A stretch of DNA of 64,000 bases from Thermophilibacter mediterraneus (GTDB lineage: Bacteria > Actinomycetota > Coriobacteriia > Coriobacteriales > Atopobiaceae). The DNA lies in NCBI RefSeq assembly GCF_900119385.1, contig NZ_FPKO01000009.1:209405-273404 (forward strand). The letters run 5' to 3'. This document shows positions 43,240 to 52,047 of this stretch, piece by piece. The notes beneath the pieces are model-generated. The model made no database searches. It was not told the DNA's origin and saw only the letters and a program-made list of their open reading frames with translations. The translations under genes and the position numbers were made by a program. How positions within the stretch are numbered: the first letter of the stretch is position 1; each line of letters starts with the position of its first letter.

Positions 43240-44526
43240 ATGCTTCGCCTGAACGAGAACCACCTGGGCGCGCGGGTGACCTCCGACGAGGTCTCCCGCG
43301 CCTCGGGCGCCCATTCTGACGTGCTCGCCCGCTGCCAGGCCGGCGAGGAGCGCCACGCGGGGTCACTCGGATGGCTCCACGTCGACGACTGGGCCTCCGA
43401 CGAGCGGCTCGACCGCATCGAGGAGCTCGCAGGGCGCCTGCGCGAGGCGGCGGACACCTTTGCCCTCATTGGCGTCGGCGGCTCCAACAACGCCGCCCGC
43501 GCGGCACTCTGCGCGCTGGGGGCGCGCGACGGCTCGCTCGACGGGACGCACCGCGTGGTCTACGCGGGCAACACGCTCTCTGCCTTTGAGCTGCGACGCG
43601 TTCTGGAGGACCTCGAGGGGCGCAACGTGGTCATAGACTGCGTGGCCAAGAACTTCGAGACCCTCGAGCCCGGTTCCTCGTTTCGCCTGCTCCGCCAGTG
43701 GCTGGTCGGTCGATACGGCCCGGAGGGGGCAGCCCGCCGCATCGTCTGCTGCGGCACGCCCGGCTCTCACCTCGATGACCTCTGCCACGAGCACGGGTAC
43801 GAGTTCACGACCTTCCCCGAGCCGGTCGGCGGGCGCTACACCGCCCTCACCGAGGTCCACCTGCTGCCGATGGCCTTTGCCGGCGTCGACGTGCGCGCCC
43901 TCGTGGCCGGGGCACGCTCCGAGGAGGCGCTCCTGCGCGACCGGACGGCCGACCCGGCGGACAACCCCGCATGGAGATACGCCCTCGTGCGCCGGCTCGC
44001 ATGGGACGCGGGGCTGCGCGTCGAGCTCCTGAGCTTCTTCGAGCCGCGCTTCCGCTGGTTCTCCAAGTGGTACGAGCAGCTCTTCGGTGAGAGCGAGGGG
44101 AAGGACGGCCTCGGCCTCTTCCCCGCCTCCGCCGAGTACTCGGAGGAGCTCCACAGCCTGGGACAGTACGTCCAGGACGGCACGCACCAGCTCATGGAGA
44201 CCTTCCTCGACGTCATGGAGCCCGGCCCGCTCGACTCGCTCGTCCTTGGCGGCTCGGACATCGACGACCGTTTTGGCTACCTCGACGGATGCGACTTCTG
44301 GGAGATCAACAAGGCGAGCTTCACCGCCTCGCGAGCGGCGCACGCCCGCACGCTCCCCTGCCCCACCATCGAGCTCGACCGCGTTGACGAGGAGCACCTC
44401 GGGCGGCTCTTCTACTTCTTCATGTTCTCCTGCTACCTCTCGGCCGAGCTCCTCGGGGTCAACCCCTTCGACCAGCCCGGCGTCGAGGCCTATAAGCAGC
44501 TCATGTTCAGGACGCTCGGGAGATAG
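43240..44526 (+). CDS. pgi: Glucose-6-phosphate isomerase family protein
   Basis: 428 aa; start at 43240, nine bases after the preceding stop, with only a weak GGGGCG ribosome site. PGI motifs: IGVGGSNNAARA, FPEPVGGRYTALTEVHLLP (the GGRxS/T loop), ASAEYSEELHSLGQYVQDG and a C-terminal NPFDQPGVEAYKQLM. It interconverts glucose-6-P and fructose-6-P. Several loops differ from housekeeping PGI (GGRYT rather than GGRFS), so a related phosphosugar is possible. Last gene of the operon; a strong terminator follows within 20 bases. Confidence 0.88.
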   Translation: MLRLNENHLGARVTSDEVSRASGAHSDVLARCQAGEERHAGSLGWLHVDDWASDERLDRIEELAGRLREAADTFALIGVGGSNNAARAALCALGARDGSLDGTHRVVYAGNTLSAFELRRVLEDLEGRNVVIDCVAKNFETLEPGSSFRLLRQWLVGRYGPEGAARRIVCCGTPGSHLDDLCHEHGYEFTTFPEPVGGRYTALTEVHLLPMAFAGVDVRALVAGARSEEALLRDRTADPADNPAWRYALVRRLAWDAGLRVELLSFFEPRFRWFSKWYEQLFGESEGKDGLGLFPASAEYSEELHSLGQYVQDGTHQLMETFLDVMEPGPLDSLVLGGSDIDDRFGYLDGCDFWEINKASFTASRAAHARTLPCPTIELDRVDEEHLGRLFYFFMFSCYLSAELLGVNPFDQPGVEAYKQLMFRTLGR

Positions 44527-44544
44527 CACGACCCAGAGCGCAGC

Positions 44545-44586
44545 GGCGCCGGCCGGGTCCCTCGAGACCTGGCCGGCGCCGTTTTA
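44545..44586 (+). terminator. Rho-independent terminator of the glycolysis-type operon
   Basis: GGCGCCGGCC at 44545-44554 pairs perfectly with GGCCGGCGCC at 44571-44580, followed by GTTTTAC. Confidence 0.88.
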
Positions 44587-44622
44587 CATGGGGCGAGAAG
44601 GACCTTGGGTCGCCCACGTACG

Positions 44623-44654
44623 GGGGGAGGGGCCCCTCGCGGGACCCCTCCCCC
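44623..44654 (-). terminator. Stem downstream of the SLH-protein gene
   Basis: GGGGGAGGGG and CCCCTCCCCC make a perfect 10-bp stem 25 bases after the stop on the minus strand. No U-run. Confidence 0.5.
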
Positions 44655-44678
44655 ATCGGACCTCCCTCGGGGCGGAGA

Positions 44679-47600
44679 CTACTCCCTCAGGCCGGTCCAG
44701 TCCTCGAAGCGGGTGTCGCCGACGCGCTCGTAGTCGTGCGCGTTGGTGGCCTCCACCACGTCGAAGAAGGCGTAGTGGCCCCGGCCGAGGTCGACGAACG
44801 TCTTGAGCTCGTCGAGGTGCTCGGTGGCCCACACCGTGTCGCAGGAGCGCCACAGCATGCGGTTGGTCACCATGGTGGCCTGGCCGCGGGTGATCGTGTC
44901 GTCCGGGCCGAAGCGGCCGGAGCCGTCCTGGTAGCCGTAGATCCAGCCGAAGGAGGTGGCGCCCACGACGTAGTCGCGGTACCAGGCGTCCTCGGGCACG
45001 TCGACGTAGGGGTTCTCGCCGTCGAACTCGCCGTTCGAGAACCTCATGGAGATGGCCACGAACTCCGCGCGGGTGATGGCGCGGTTTGGCTCGAAGGTCT
45101 CAGGGCTCGTGCCGTTGAGGATCCCGCGGGAGGCGAGCACCCTCACCGGCTCGGCGTAGTAGGCGCCATCCGGGACGTCCTCGAAGGCCACGTCCCTCTC
45201 GCCCATCGACTTGTCGAGCAGCAGGTTGTAGAACATCTGCGCGACCTCGGCGCGGGTCATCGGGTTCTCCGGGCCGAAGGTGAACGAGCCGTCGCCGTAG
45301 CCGTGGAGGAACGCGATGTGGTCCGAGGCGTTCAGCCAGTCGGAGACGCCGGTCTCGTCGGGGCTCGCCGGGTCGTTGCCCCTCATGAACGTGACGGAGA
45401 TGGTGTGGTCGGCCCTGACGTCCTCGAAGGTGTAGGAGGAGCCGAGCTGGCGGTAGTCGTGGCCGTCGATGACGACGTTGCCGATCGTGTAGCCCTCGTC
45501 GGGCTTGATGGTGAACGTCTTGTCGGCGCCCTCGCGGACGCTCACGGTGCCGGACGGGCTGATGGAGCCGCCCTCGCCAGCAGAGGCCTCGATCTTGTAG
45601 TACTTGGTTGCGGTGCCGCCACCGCCGCCCTGGTTGCCGCCGCCGTTGTCATAGTCCCACACGAGCGCGTAGGGCGAGAAGTTACCCTCGGCGACGTGGA
45701 ACTTAATGCCGTTAGCGGTCTTCTCAAAATCGGTCGCAACATCATCGGTCACGTCGACCAGGGTGGTGTTGGTGATGTCATTGGGATTGAAGCCGGACTT
45801 ATCGCCATCGCGATGCAGGCCAGAGAAATGGAGAATCTTGAAGTCGGTGCTTTGATCTGTACCCTCGGGATATGCCCAGTAGATGTCTACGCCCTCGCTT
45901 GACTTAACCCACGCGTTGCCGTTGTGGTTATCAACGAGGTCAAGGTACCTGATCTCGCTCTTGAAGCCGTCATCAATGTAGTCCTTACCGTCAATCTCCT
46001 GCTCGAGGAGCCGGGTGCGGTTGACATCATCATCGATGATACCGTCGAAAAGCAGGGAGATGCCGGTAGTGTCATCCACAACCACATCAGTTTCGTTCAG
46101 TGTGTACTCAGTGGTGCTTTCAGCGACGGCAACGGCGCTGCCCTCCCTGAGCTTCTGCTGAGGAGCACTGTTGGTGACATCCGTGAGCGTGGCTGCATTA
46201 TCGGGCTCATCAACCGCGCGGACCGTCAGCACGCCCTCACCGGTCTCGACGGCGTACCGAGTGCCGTTAGCGTCGGTTGCAGACGGCACGGTATCGCCAT
46301 CAAAGATGGCTGTGGTGAGCTCGTTGAAGGAGTCCTCGGTGGCCTGGAACTCGTCTTTTGTCACGATCGTACCGTCATCCTTGTACTGAACGCGAACCTC
46401 ATCGCTCCCTTCAGTGGGCTCAAGGGTGTAGAGGCCGTCCTCCATGGTCTCGGTAACCGTCCAGGTGTTTTCACCGTTGGTGATGGTCATACCATCGGGG
46501 TCGACGCCCTCAGGTGCAGTGACGTTGTACATGGGCTCGGGCAGAGAAGCTGCCTCAGCGGCTGTACCATTCCTATCGACAACACCCTCATAACCGCTCT
46601 CGCCGCCCTCATAGATGGTCATGTTAGCCGGAGTGACCTTAATGGTGCCGGCGGGCTCAGGATCGGGAGTGTCTGAACCGTCATTGCAGATCACATTAAA
46701 TGTGACCTTTGCATCATCGGCCACCCAGTCTTTCCCATCGTAAACCAGCGTGACTGTCTTCGTATCCTTCTCGTCGTCGAGGCGATGGGGAACGTTACCG
46801 CAGTCACTTTCGAACGTGTTAATAAACTGACCAGAGTAAATCTCTATCGTTGCCGTGTAGTTCGTGCCGTTGCTCCCAATGCCAAGGAAGGCATAGCCGC
46901 CCTCGACGTCCGCAACGCCATAGGTAGCGCTCTTCGTGCTGTGCGTGGCCTTATCGTTTACGCAACTTACGTTGACCGCGCCCCTCAGAAGAATCTCGAT
47001 CTCATCTTCTGACAAGGTAGGTACGTCCACGTCTGATGTATCATCACACATGACCGTAAACTCAATCGGACTGTTATCCTCAACCGTCCAAGCGCCCTTG
47101 TCGAAGTCGTAGGCCATCGTTACGGACTTAGCTTCATCCGAGCAGGTATGGAGCACACCAGTATCGATTACGTACTGATATACATATGCCTCGGGGAAAA
47201 CGGTGAAAGTGTAGTTGAATACACCATCCACGAGGGCCAGGCTGCCGTTCAGGACAACCCCGCCATCCTTTGCCTCATATGTCTTCGGCTCGTGTCCAGA
47301 CTTTACGTTGTTGCACACGATTTTGACAAGTTCGTTTCCAAAGGCATTGTTAATATCCTCGTAACTCGGAACGTTCACGCAAGTCACGGCGATGTTGACT
47401 GTGCTCGGCTCAGAAAGCTTCCAAGCTCCTTCCTCAATATCGTAGAGAAGCTGAACGAGTATTTCAGCAGACTGACTCTTAGCGCGGACGTGAGCGCAAC
47501 TAACATCATTGCCAAACCGCTCAACGTATTTGTCCGCCTTGATAATGAGGGGGAAGACGTAGCCGTTCGCACCCTCCTTGACTTCACCTGTCGCGTCATA

Positions 47601-48920
47601 AGAATCAGCAATCAGTCCGTACGGCTGATTTCCATGATTGGCGGCGTCATTGTTGCAGGAGACAGTAATCTTGTCTGCGAAGAGTTCCGAAATCTGCTCT
47701 TCCGTCGGCGCATCAGGCCCGGCGTCACACATCACGTTGAGCACGAGCGGAGACTCCCCCTCATCGGGAACCCAGGCAGACCCGTCATGCTTGAATACAA
47801 TGGTCCTGTCCCCACTATCCAGTGTGTGCCCGTCAGCGATATCCGTATTATAATAGTTAACGTACTCATGCTCATTATTGATGGTTACAGTCATAGAACG
47901 AGATGTGCCGCTGCCAGTTACATCTGAAATGGAGAGATCTTCCGCATCCTTGCTCATCGGATACTTTTTATCTCCATGTTCGGCAACCCTGTTGTCACAG
48001 GAAACGAGTACCTCTGCACTAATTTCAGCAAAGTCTTCTTCAGTGGTTGGCTTTTCAGCCTGGCGAACCTGGTCAATTTCGAGCGTAGGGTTTGTGAGCG
48101 CAGTCTTAACCGACATGGTGATAACGTTGCCAAGATAATAGCCCGACGTTCCCTCACCCTCGTCACCAGATATCATGGTGTTGGTGTGAGCCAGGTCTCC
48201 CTGATACCACTTCGACGCCTCATAACCAGGGTCACAAATTGCCGTTATGGTCAATGTCGTATCTATGGGAAGCGTTTGGTCATCAAAATCAAGTGCCGAT
48301 GAACCATTAGTAACACGATGGGTGTACGTACGCTTCTCTTCCGTTATCGGATCGGTGCCCTCATAGGAGACTGTATACCCCTCTACATGCTCGTAGGGAT
48401 TATTGTCCTTCAAATGAGGAAGATTTCTCGCCAATACGTTCAAGAAGAAGCTCTCGTCCTCGTCAAATGTATAGAGGTAAACCTTGAGAACGTTTGAGTA
48501 GTTCTTTTGCGGGAGCTCGTCATCTCCAAAAAACACCCAGCTGAATTGCTGATTCCAGCCCGCAGAAGAAAGGTCCGCTTCTAAATCATACGACCTCTCC
48601 TCACCGTGATAATAAAATCCTGATTCAGGAGTAAAACCAAGATTCCCATGAACTCCTTCGCCATTTGTTCCGCCGTTAATCTTGGGAAGCTGAACTCTGG
48701 CAACTGGCTCAGCTTCATCGTTTACATACACTTCGACGGTCATTTTGAAGCCATCGCTATCAGGCATATAGCTGATGGTTCCATAAGGTGTTTGATGGGA
48801 ACCGCTATTGTCAGCGGTCACGGTCTCCACGGCGAGCGCGGTCTTTGGCGCCACAACAAACGCAAGCGCGAAGAACGCCGCCATGACGACTGTCATGCAG
48901 GAGCGCAATCTCTTGCTCAT
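44679..48920 (-). CDS. Large secreted SLH-domain (S-layer homology) wall protein
   Basis: 1413 aa from the ATG at 48920 behind GAGAGGAGAG. Sec signal peptide (MSKRLRSCMTVVMAAFFALA ... TALA). Residues ~300-790 hold about four repeats of ~110 residues, each with a VSCxN...H...K...Y start and an xFNVxC end, giving paired cysteines. Ig-like or beta-rich modules follow to ~1150, a Gly-rich linker (GGGNQGGGGG), a bacterial-repeat-type domain, then three SLH domains (~1190-1370: FHGYGDGSF-type, PMTRAEVAQMFYNLL, AITRAEFVAISMR). SLH domains bind pyruvylated wall polymer, so this is surface-anchored, probably an adhesin or S-layer protein. The N-terminal ~1080 codons are clearly less GC-rich than the SLH part. 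Confidence 0.88.
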   Translation of the reverse strand: MSKRLRSCMTVVMAAFFALAFVVAPKTALAVETVTADNSGSHQTPYGTISYMPDSDGFKMTVEVYVNDEAEPVARVQLPKINGGTNGEGVHGNLGFTPESGFYYHGEERSYDLEADLSSAGWNQQFSWVFFGDDELPQKNYSNVLKVYLYTFDEDESFFLNVLARNLPHLKDNNPYEHVEGYTVSYEGTDPITEEKRTYTHRVTNGSSALDFDDQTLPIDTTLTITAICDPGYEASKWYQGDLAHTNTMISGDEGEGTSGYYLGNVITMSVKTALTNPTLEIDQVRQAEKPTTEEDFAEISAEVLVSCDNRVAEHGDKKYPMSKDAEDLSISDVTGSGTSRSMTVTINNEHEYVNYYNTDIADGHTLDSGDRTIVFKHDGSAWVPDEGESPLVLNVMCDAGPDAPTEEQISELFADKITVSCNNDAANHGNQPYGLIADSYDATGEVKEGANGYVFPLIIKADKYVERFGNDVSCAHVRAKSQSAEILVQLLYDIEEGAWKLSEPSTVNIAVTCVNVPSYEDINNAFGNELVKIVCNNVKSGHEPKTYEAKDGGVVLNGSLALVDGVFNYTFTVFPEAYVYQYVIDTGVLHTCSDEAKSVTMAYDFDKGAWTVEDNSPIEFTVMCDDTSDVDVPTLSEDEIEILLRGAVNVSCVNDKATHSTKSATYGVADVEGGYAFLGIGSNGTNYTATIEIYSGQFINTFESDCGNVPHRLDDEKDTKTVTLVYDGKDWVADDAKVTFNVICNDGSDTPDPEPAGTIKVTPANMTIYEGGESGYEGVVDRNGTAAEAASLPEPMYNVTAPEGVDPDGMTITNGENTWTVTETMEDGLYTLEPTEGSDEVRVQYKDDGTIVTKDEFQATEDSFNELTTAIFDGDTVPSATDANGTRYAVETGEGVLTVRAVDEPDNAATLTDVTNSAPQQKLREGSAVAVAESTTEYTLNETDVVVDDTTGISLLFDGIIDDDVNRTRLLEQEIDGKDYIDDGFKSEIRYLDLVDNHNGNAWVKSSEGVDIYWAYPEGTDQSTDFKILHFSGLHRDGDKSGFNPNDITNTTLVDVTDDVATDFEKTANGIKFHVAEGNFSPYALVWDYDNGGGNQGGGGGTATKYYKIEASAGEGGSISPSGTVSVREGADKTFTIKPDEGYTIGNVVIDGHDYRQLGSSYTFEDVRADHTISVTFMRGNDPASPDETGVSDWLNASDHIAFLHGYGDGSFTFGPENPMTRAEVAQMFYNLLLDKSMGERDVAFEDVPDGAYYAEPVRVLASRGILNGTSPETFEPNRAITRAEFVAISMRFSNGEFDGENPYVDVPEDAWYRDYVVGATSFGWIYGYQDGSGRFGPDDTITRGQATMVTNRMLWRSCDTVWATEHLDELKTFVDLGRGHYAFFDVVEATNAHDYERVGDTRFEDWTGLRE

Positions 48921-48934
48921 TTCTCTCTCCTCTC

Positions 48935-49402
48935 TTACTTTTCCCTGGGCGAGGGCTCGTCCTCGCCCTCCTCGTTCTGTCGTGGGGCCTCTCCCCACAG
49001 GTCGCTATGTCCAGGCGCAGCGAGCGCGCCAGTGTTGTCTTGCAAACCGGGCATCTGCCCGATCACCGCCCGGTACAAGCTGGAGACCTGCCCCCCGCTC
49101 TCGTCGAAGTTCATCTCGGTCTCGATGAGCCCCTCTCGGCGCAGGGAGGCGATGCAGCGGTCGATGGTCTTGACGTTGCGGCCAACGAGGTCGGCGAGCT
49201 GACGCTTGGTGCAGCGCACGCCGCCGTTGAGCACCGTCTCCCCTGCGATGAGGTACAGCAGCATCTCCTGCGTCCTCGTGAAGCGATGCTTCTTGGGACC
49301 GCGACGATGGGGGTCGCTGCTCACGACGGGGCTTCTCTCGAGGTCGCACAGAAAGTCGACGGACCTCTCGGCGACCGTCGCGACGCCCTTTTCACTTGAC
49401 AT
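48935..49402 (-). CDS. Winged-helix DNA-binding regulator upstream of the SLH protein
   Basis: 155 aa, MSSEKGVATVAERSV at 49402 preceded by GAGGGGGTG. Residues ~40-110 form a winged helix (FTRTQEMLLYLIAGETVLNGG, CTKRQLADLVGRNVKTIDRCI, ASLRREGLIETEMNFDESGG). The acidic tail ends SPREK. It is 14 bases upstream of the SLH gene and in the same operon, so it is likely to control that operon. The arrangement also resembles replication-initiator-type winged helices, but nothing else supports that. Its leader is unusually long and structured, and begins in the inverted-repeat segment at 49540-49663. Confidence 0.72.
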   Translation of the reverse strand: MSSEKGVATVAERSVDFLCDLERSPVVSSDPHRRGPKKHRFTRTQEMLLYLIAGETVLNGGVRCTKRQLADLVGRNVKTIDRCIASLRREGLIETEMNFDESGGQVSSLYRAVIGQMPGLQDNTGALAAPGHSDLWGEAPRQNEEGEDEPSPREK

Positions 49403-49539
49403 GGAGAAACACCCCCTCGGGGGCGTGCGTGGTCCTGCCGCGCAGTGGGCACCGTCCGGCTCCGGACGCCCCGGGCGTCCGATCGGTCAGAAACGTGTGC
49501 GCGCGACAGACCCTCATGACGCACCCCTCCCCGCTGAAT

Positions 49540-49663
49540 CAAAAAGCAGACGTTTTGGAGGGGGTGTGCTTAAATCACAGACTGTCTAGGTATCTGAAGA
49601 GAACCTGCAGTTTCTCGTGTGGGCAGACGTAGCGTCAAAGGAGATAAAAACGTCTACCTTTTG
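49540..49663. repeat. Inverted-repeat-bounded segment, candidate invertible promoter
   Basis: Left arm 49540-49556 is CAAAAAGCAGACGTTTT. The right arm, read on the other strand from 49663 to 49647, is CAAAAGGTAGACGTTTT, identical at 15 of 17 positions. Each arm has AAAA/TTTT dyad ends around a short asymmetric centre, the layout of a serine-invertase crossover site. The arms enclose 90 bases with an 8-base internal repeat of GCAGACGT at 49623-49630. Promoter hexamers inside cannot be fixed; TTGACG (minus strand) is the best -35. The segment lies 54 bases from the end of a Pin-type recombinase gene and 137 bases upstream of the surface-protein operon. The rest of 49403-49717 holds a perfect GGACGCCC-type palindrome (49464-49480) in the leader. 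Confidence 0.55.
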
Positions 49664-49717
49664 TGCCTGCCATGGTCGTTATTATTTCGTAAGCGGGTAA
49701 TGGGGATCCTGCCTCGG

Positions 49718-50353
49718 CTACGCGTCGCGCATCCAGCGCAGGAACGTCGCGCGGGAGACGCCGCACATCATCGCCGCCTCAGCCGCAGTCAGCTCGCGCG
49801 CGCCGTACGCTCGCCGCGCGTGCTCGAATGCCTCGGGGCGCTCGATGCGCGGGCGGCCAAAGCGCACCCCTCGAGCCCGCGCCGCCGCGATGCCCTCGGC
49901 CTGGCGCTGGCGGATGTTGTCGCGCTCCACCTGTGCCACGTAGGAGAGCAGCTGGAGCACGATGTCGGCGATGAGCTCGCCGGTGAGGCCCCCGCGGTCC
50001 TCGCGTGTGTCCAGGAGCGGCATGTCGAGCACGACGATGCGCGCCCTGCGCTCCTTGGTGAGGCAGCGCCACTCCTCGATGATGTCCTGGTAGCTCCTGC
50101 CGAGCCGGTCGATGCTCTTGATCACGAGCGTGTCGCCCGCGCGCAGGCGCCGGACGAGCCGCTGGTAGCTCGGGCGGCAGAAGTCGCGCCCGCTCGCCTT
50201 GTCGCAAAAGATGTCACGCTCGCTGACCCCAAACTCGCGCAGCGCGTCGATCTGGCGGGCAAGGTTCTGGTCGCGCGTCGAGACGCGCGCGTACCCGAAG
50301 ACGCGCTCCCCCCGAGCGCCCTTCTCGCCCTTGTCGCTCCGCTTCTCCCCCAT
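49718..50353 (-). CDS. pin: Serine site-specific recombinase, Hin/Pin invertase-resolvase family
   Basis: 211 aa from the ATG at 50353 behind AGAGGAAA. Catalytic domain ~22-160: FGYARVSTRDQNLARQIDAL with the nucleophile Ser in ARVST, DIFCDKASGRDFCRPSYQRL, TLVIKSIDRLGRSYQDI (catalytic Arg) and the E helix VAQVERDNIRQRQAEGIAAA. C-terminal HTH_7 (about 170-211: LTAAEAAMMCGVSRATFLRWMR). Length fits small invertases/resolvases; there is no transposase partner. It lies directly upstream of the inverted-repeat segment 49540-49663, so it is the obvious candidate to flip it. A role as a resolvase of a lost transposon is the alternative. Confidence 0.9.
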   Translation of the reverse strand: MGEKRSDKGEKGARGERVFGYARVSTRDQNLARQIDALREFGVSERDIFCDKASGRDFCRPSYQRLVRRLRAGDTLVIKSIDRLGRSYQDIIEEWRCLTKERRARIVVLDMPLLDTREDRGGLTGELIADIVLQLLSYVAQVERDNIRQRQAEGIAAARARGVRFGRPRIERPEAFEHARRAYGARELTAAEAAMMCGVSRATFLRWMRDA

Positions 50354-50385
50354 GGCTTTCCTCTCTGTTCGCTTCCATACAGAAA

Positions 50386-50405
50386 GGCCCGGACGACTCC
50401 GGGCC
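50386..50405 (-). terminator. Terminator between IS110 transposase and pin
   Basis: GGCCCGGA-cgac-TCCGGGCC, a perfect 8-bp stem with tetraloop. On the minus strand it is followed by TTTCTGT. Confidence 0.65.
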
Positions 50406-50543
50406 ATAGAGAAAGCCATACCCATGTTTGGCCCGCTATCATGCGGGGGGTGTCTCTATGGTTTTGTCAACCCCTCGAGGAGATTTCGGCATGCCGCGGC
50501 GCGCCCGGCGGGCGGGCGCTTTTCCAGGTGGTCCTGAGGGGTC

Positions 50544-51707
50544 CTAGGCCGCCTGGTAGGGGACCCGGTCGCGCATGATGGCGTAGATCACCTTCAGGCG
50601 CTTGCGGGCGACCGCCTTGAGCGCCTTGTTGTGCCGCATGCCGCGCCCCCGGCACTCCTCGTAGTACCTGCCGAACTCGTTCTTCGTCCCGACGAGGGAG
50701 TTGCACGAGAATACCAGCAGGTTCTTGAGGGGCTTGCTCCCGCCCCGCTTCGGCCTCGTCGACCTGGCGCTCGTGCCCGACTGGCTGTCGGCGGGCGCGA
50801 TGCCGCAGTAGCTGGCGAGCTCGTCGTGGCTGCGGAACATCGTCACGTCGACCGAGGCCACGAGCGCGGCGGCTGTCCTGGGGCCGACTCCGGGCACCGT
50901 GAGCAGGGCCTCGTAGGTCGCGTCCCCCTCGAGCAGCTCCCCGATGGCCGCGTCGAGGGCGGCGACCTCGGCGTCGCGGGCGAGGACCTGGCCCGCGAGC
51001 ATGGAGGCGAGCGCCCCCTCGGCGCGGACCTCCGGGCGCGACGCCGCGGAGGCGGAGAGCGCCTCCCAGAACGCGTCCTCCCTGCCGCCGCGCGCGCCGG
51101 CGAGCTCGCGGTAGCGCTCCACGCCCGCCGCCGCGCAGCCGTGGGCCGACCCGAGGGCGGCGAGCACCTCGAGCTGCCAGCGCCTGGACGGGTCGAGCGC
51201 CGCCTCGAGGGCCGGGTCGGCCTCGAGGAGCACGGCCCGGAGCCTGTTGAGCGACTCGGTGCGCCCCTTCACGCAGAACGCGCGCTGCGACGAGAGCATC
51301 CTGAGCGACGCGCGCCTCTCGTCCTCCTCGGGGACCTCGCGCAGCGCCCAGGGCATCCCGAGCGCCGTCCGCGCGATCACCTCCGCGTCCAGCTCGTCGG
51401 TCTTGGCCGTCGCCGGGAACATCTCGCGGGCCTGCTTCTCCGCCCTCCCGGGCAGGTCGGCGACGCGCATACCCGCGGCGCGCGCCCTGGCGAGCACGAG
51501 CGCGCCGGTGGTGCGCCGCTGGTCGCCGACGGCGAGGGCGCCGGCGCCCGCCTCGGCGAGCACGCGGTCGATCGCCGCGGGCCGGTTGTCGACCCGCTCG
51601 CTGAGGACGGCCTCGCCGCCGGCGCCGACGCCGAAGGCCCAGTGGAACGACTTGCCGACGTCGAAGCCGACCACGGCGGCGGGGGCCCTCTTCCTGCGTC
51701 TTCCCAT
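50544..51707 (-). CDS. IS110-family transposase
   Basis: 387 aa. N-terminal RuvC-like DEDD domain: GFDVGKSFHWAFGV with first Asp (16), then DELDAEVIARTALG. Coiled middle region; C-terminal Transposase_20 domain with the HhH-like VPGVGPRTAAALVASVDV and the catalytic Ser block YCGIAPADSQSGTS. Full length and unbroken, so potentially active. IS110-type enzymes use an RNA guide encoded in the element's non-coding end. IS110 members lack classical terminal inverted repeats, so the element ends cannot be set from this single copy. Very GC-rich coding. Confidence 0.94.
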   Translation of the reverse strand: MGRRRKRAPAAVVGFDVGKSFHWAFGVGAGGEAVLSERVDNRPAAIDRVLAEAGAGALAVGDQRRTTGALVLARARAAGMRVADLPGRAEKQAREMFPATAKTDELDAEVIARTALGMPWALREVPEEDERRASLRMLSSQRAFCVKGRTESLNRLRAVLLEADPALEAALDPSRRWQLEVLAALGSAHGCAAAGVERYRELAGARGGREDAFWEALSASAASRPEVRAEGALASMLAGQVLARDAEVAALDAAIGELLEGDATYEALLTVPGVGPRTAAALVASVDVTMFRSHDELASYCGIAPADSQSGTSARSTRPKRGGSKPLKNLLVFSCNSLVGTKNEFGRYYEECRGRGMRHNKALKAVARKRLKVIYAIMRDRVPYQAA

Positions 51708-51900
51708 GGTGTATCCTCCAATCAGGTCGGCCGGCCCGACTCCGCCGCGGGGTCGACAGCCACATTACCCGGCCGTGGCGCCGCGCGCCCGGCACTTCTC
51801 TATCAGTCGTCTCCCGCGGCCCCTCCGCCCCGGTGGCAGCACCCCCCGGGCCCTCGCAGGGCAGGGGAAAAGGGCCATCCGGGGCGGTGGGCCGGCGGCC
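51708..51900 (-). ncRNA. Candidate bridge (seek) RNA region of the IS110 element
   Basis: Gene-free sequence directly upstream of the transposase, where the IS110 group encodes its bridge RNA. It is rich in self-complementary pieces, for example GTCGGCCGGCCCGAC at 51726-51740 and several GGGCC/GGCCC stems between 51830 and 51905. Loop guides cannot be assigned without the element ends. The rest of the 51708-52047 interval shows no gene. Confidence 0.35.
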
Positions 51901-52047
51901 CCGAGGGGCCTGGCACCATGGTATTTCCCAGATCGGAGAGTGAAAAAAGGAGCCGCCCTCGGGACGGCTCAAACTGTAATGGGGATAACAGAGTGCGACG
52001 CGACGGCATCTGCCCCTGGCCCGCGTCAGGCCGACGGTGGCAGGACG

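Noticed and set aside
50404-50461. 9-bp inverted repeat CCATAGAGA/TCTCTATGG upstream of pin as IS110 ends or a second recombination site
   Set aside because: IS110 elements lack such ends, and the arms do not resemble the AGACGTTTT sites; too short to support a claim.
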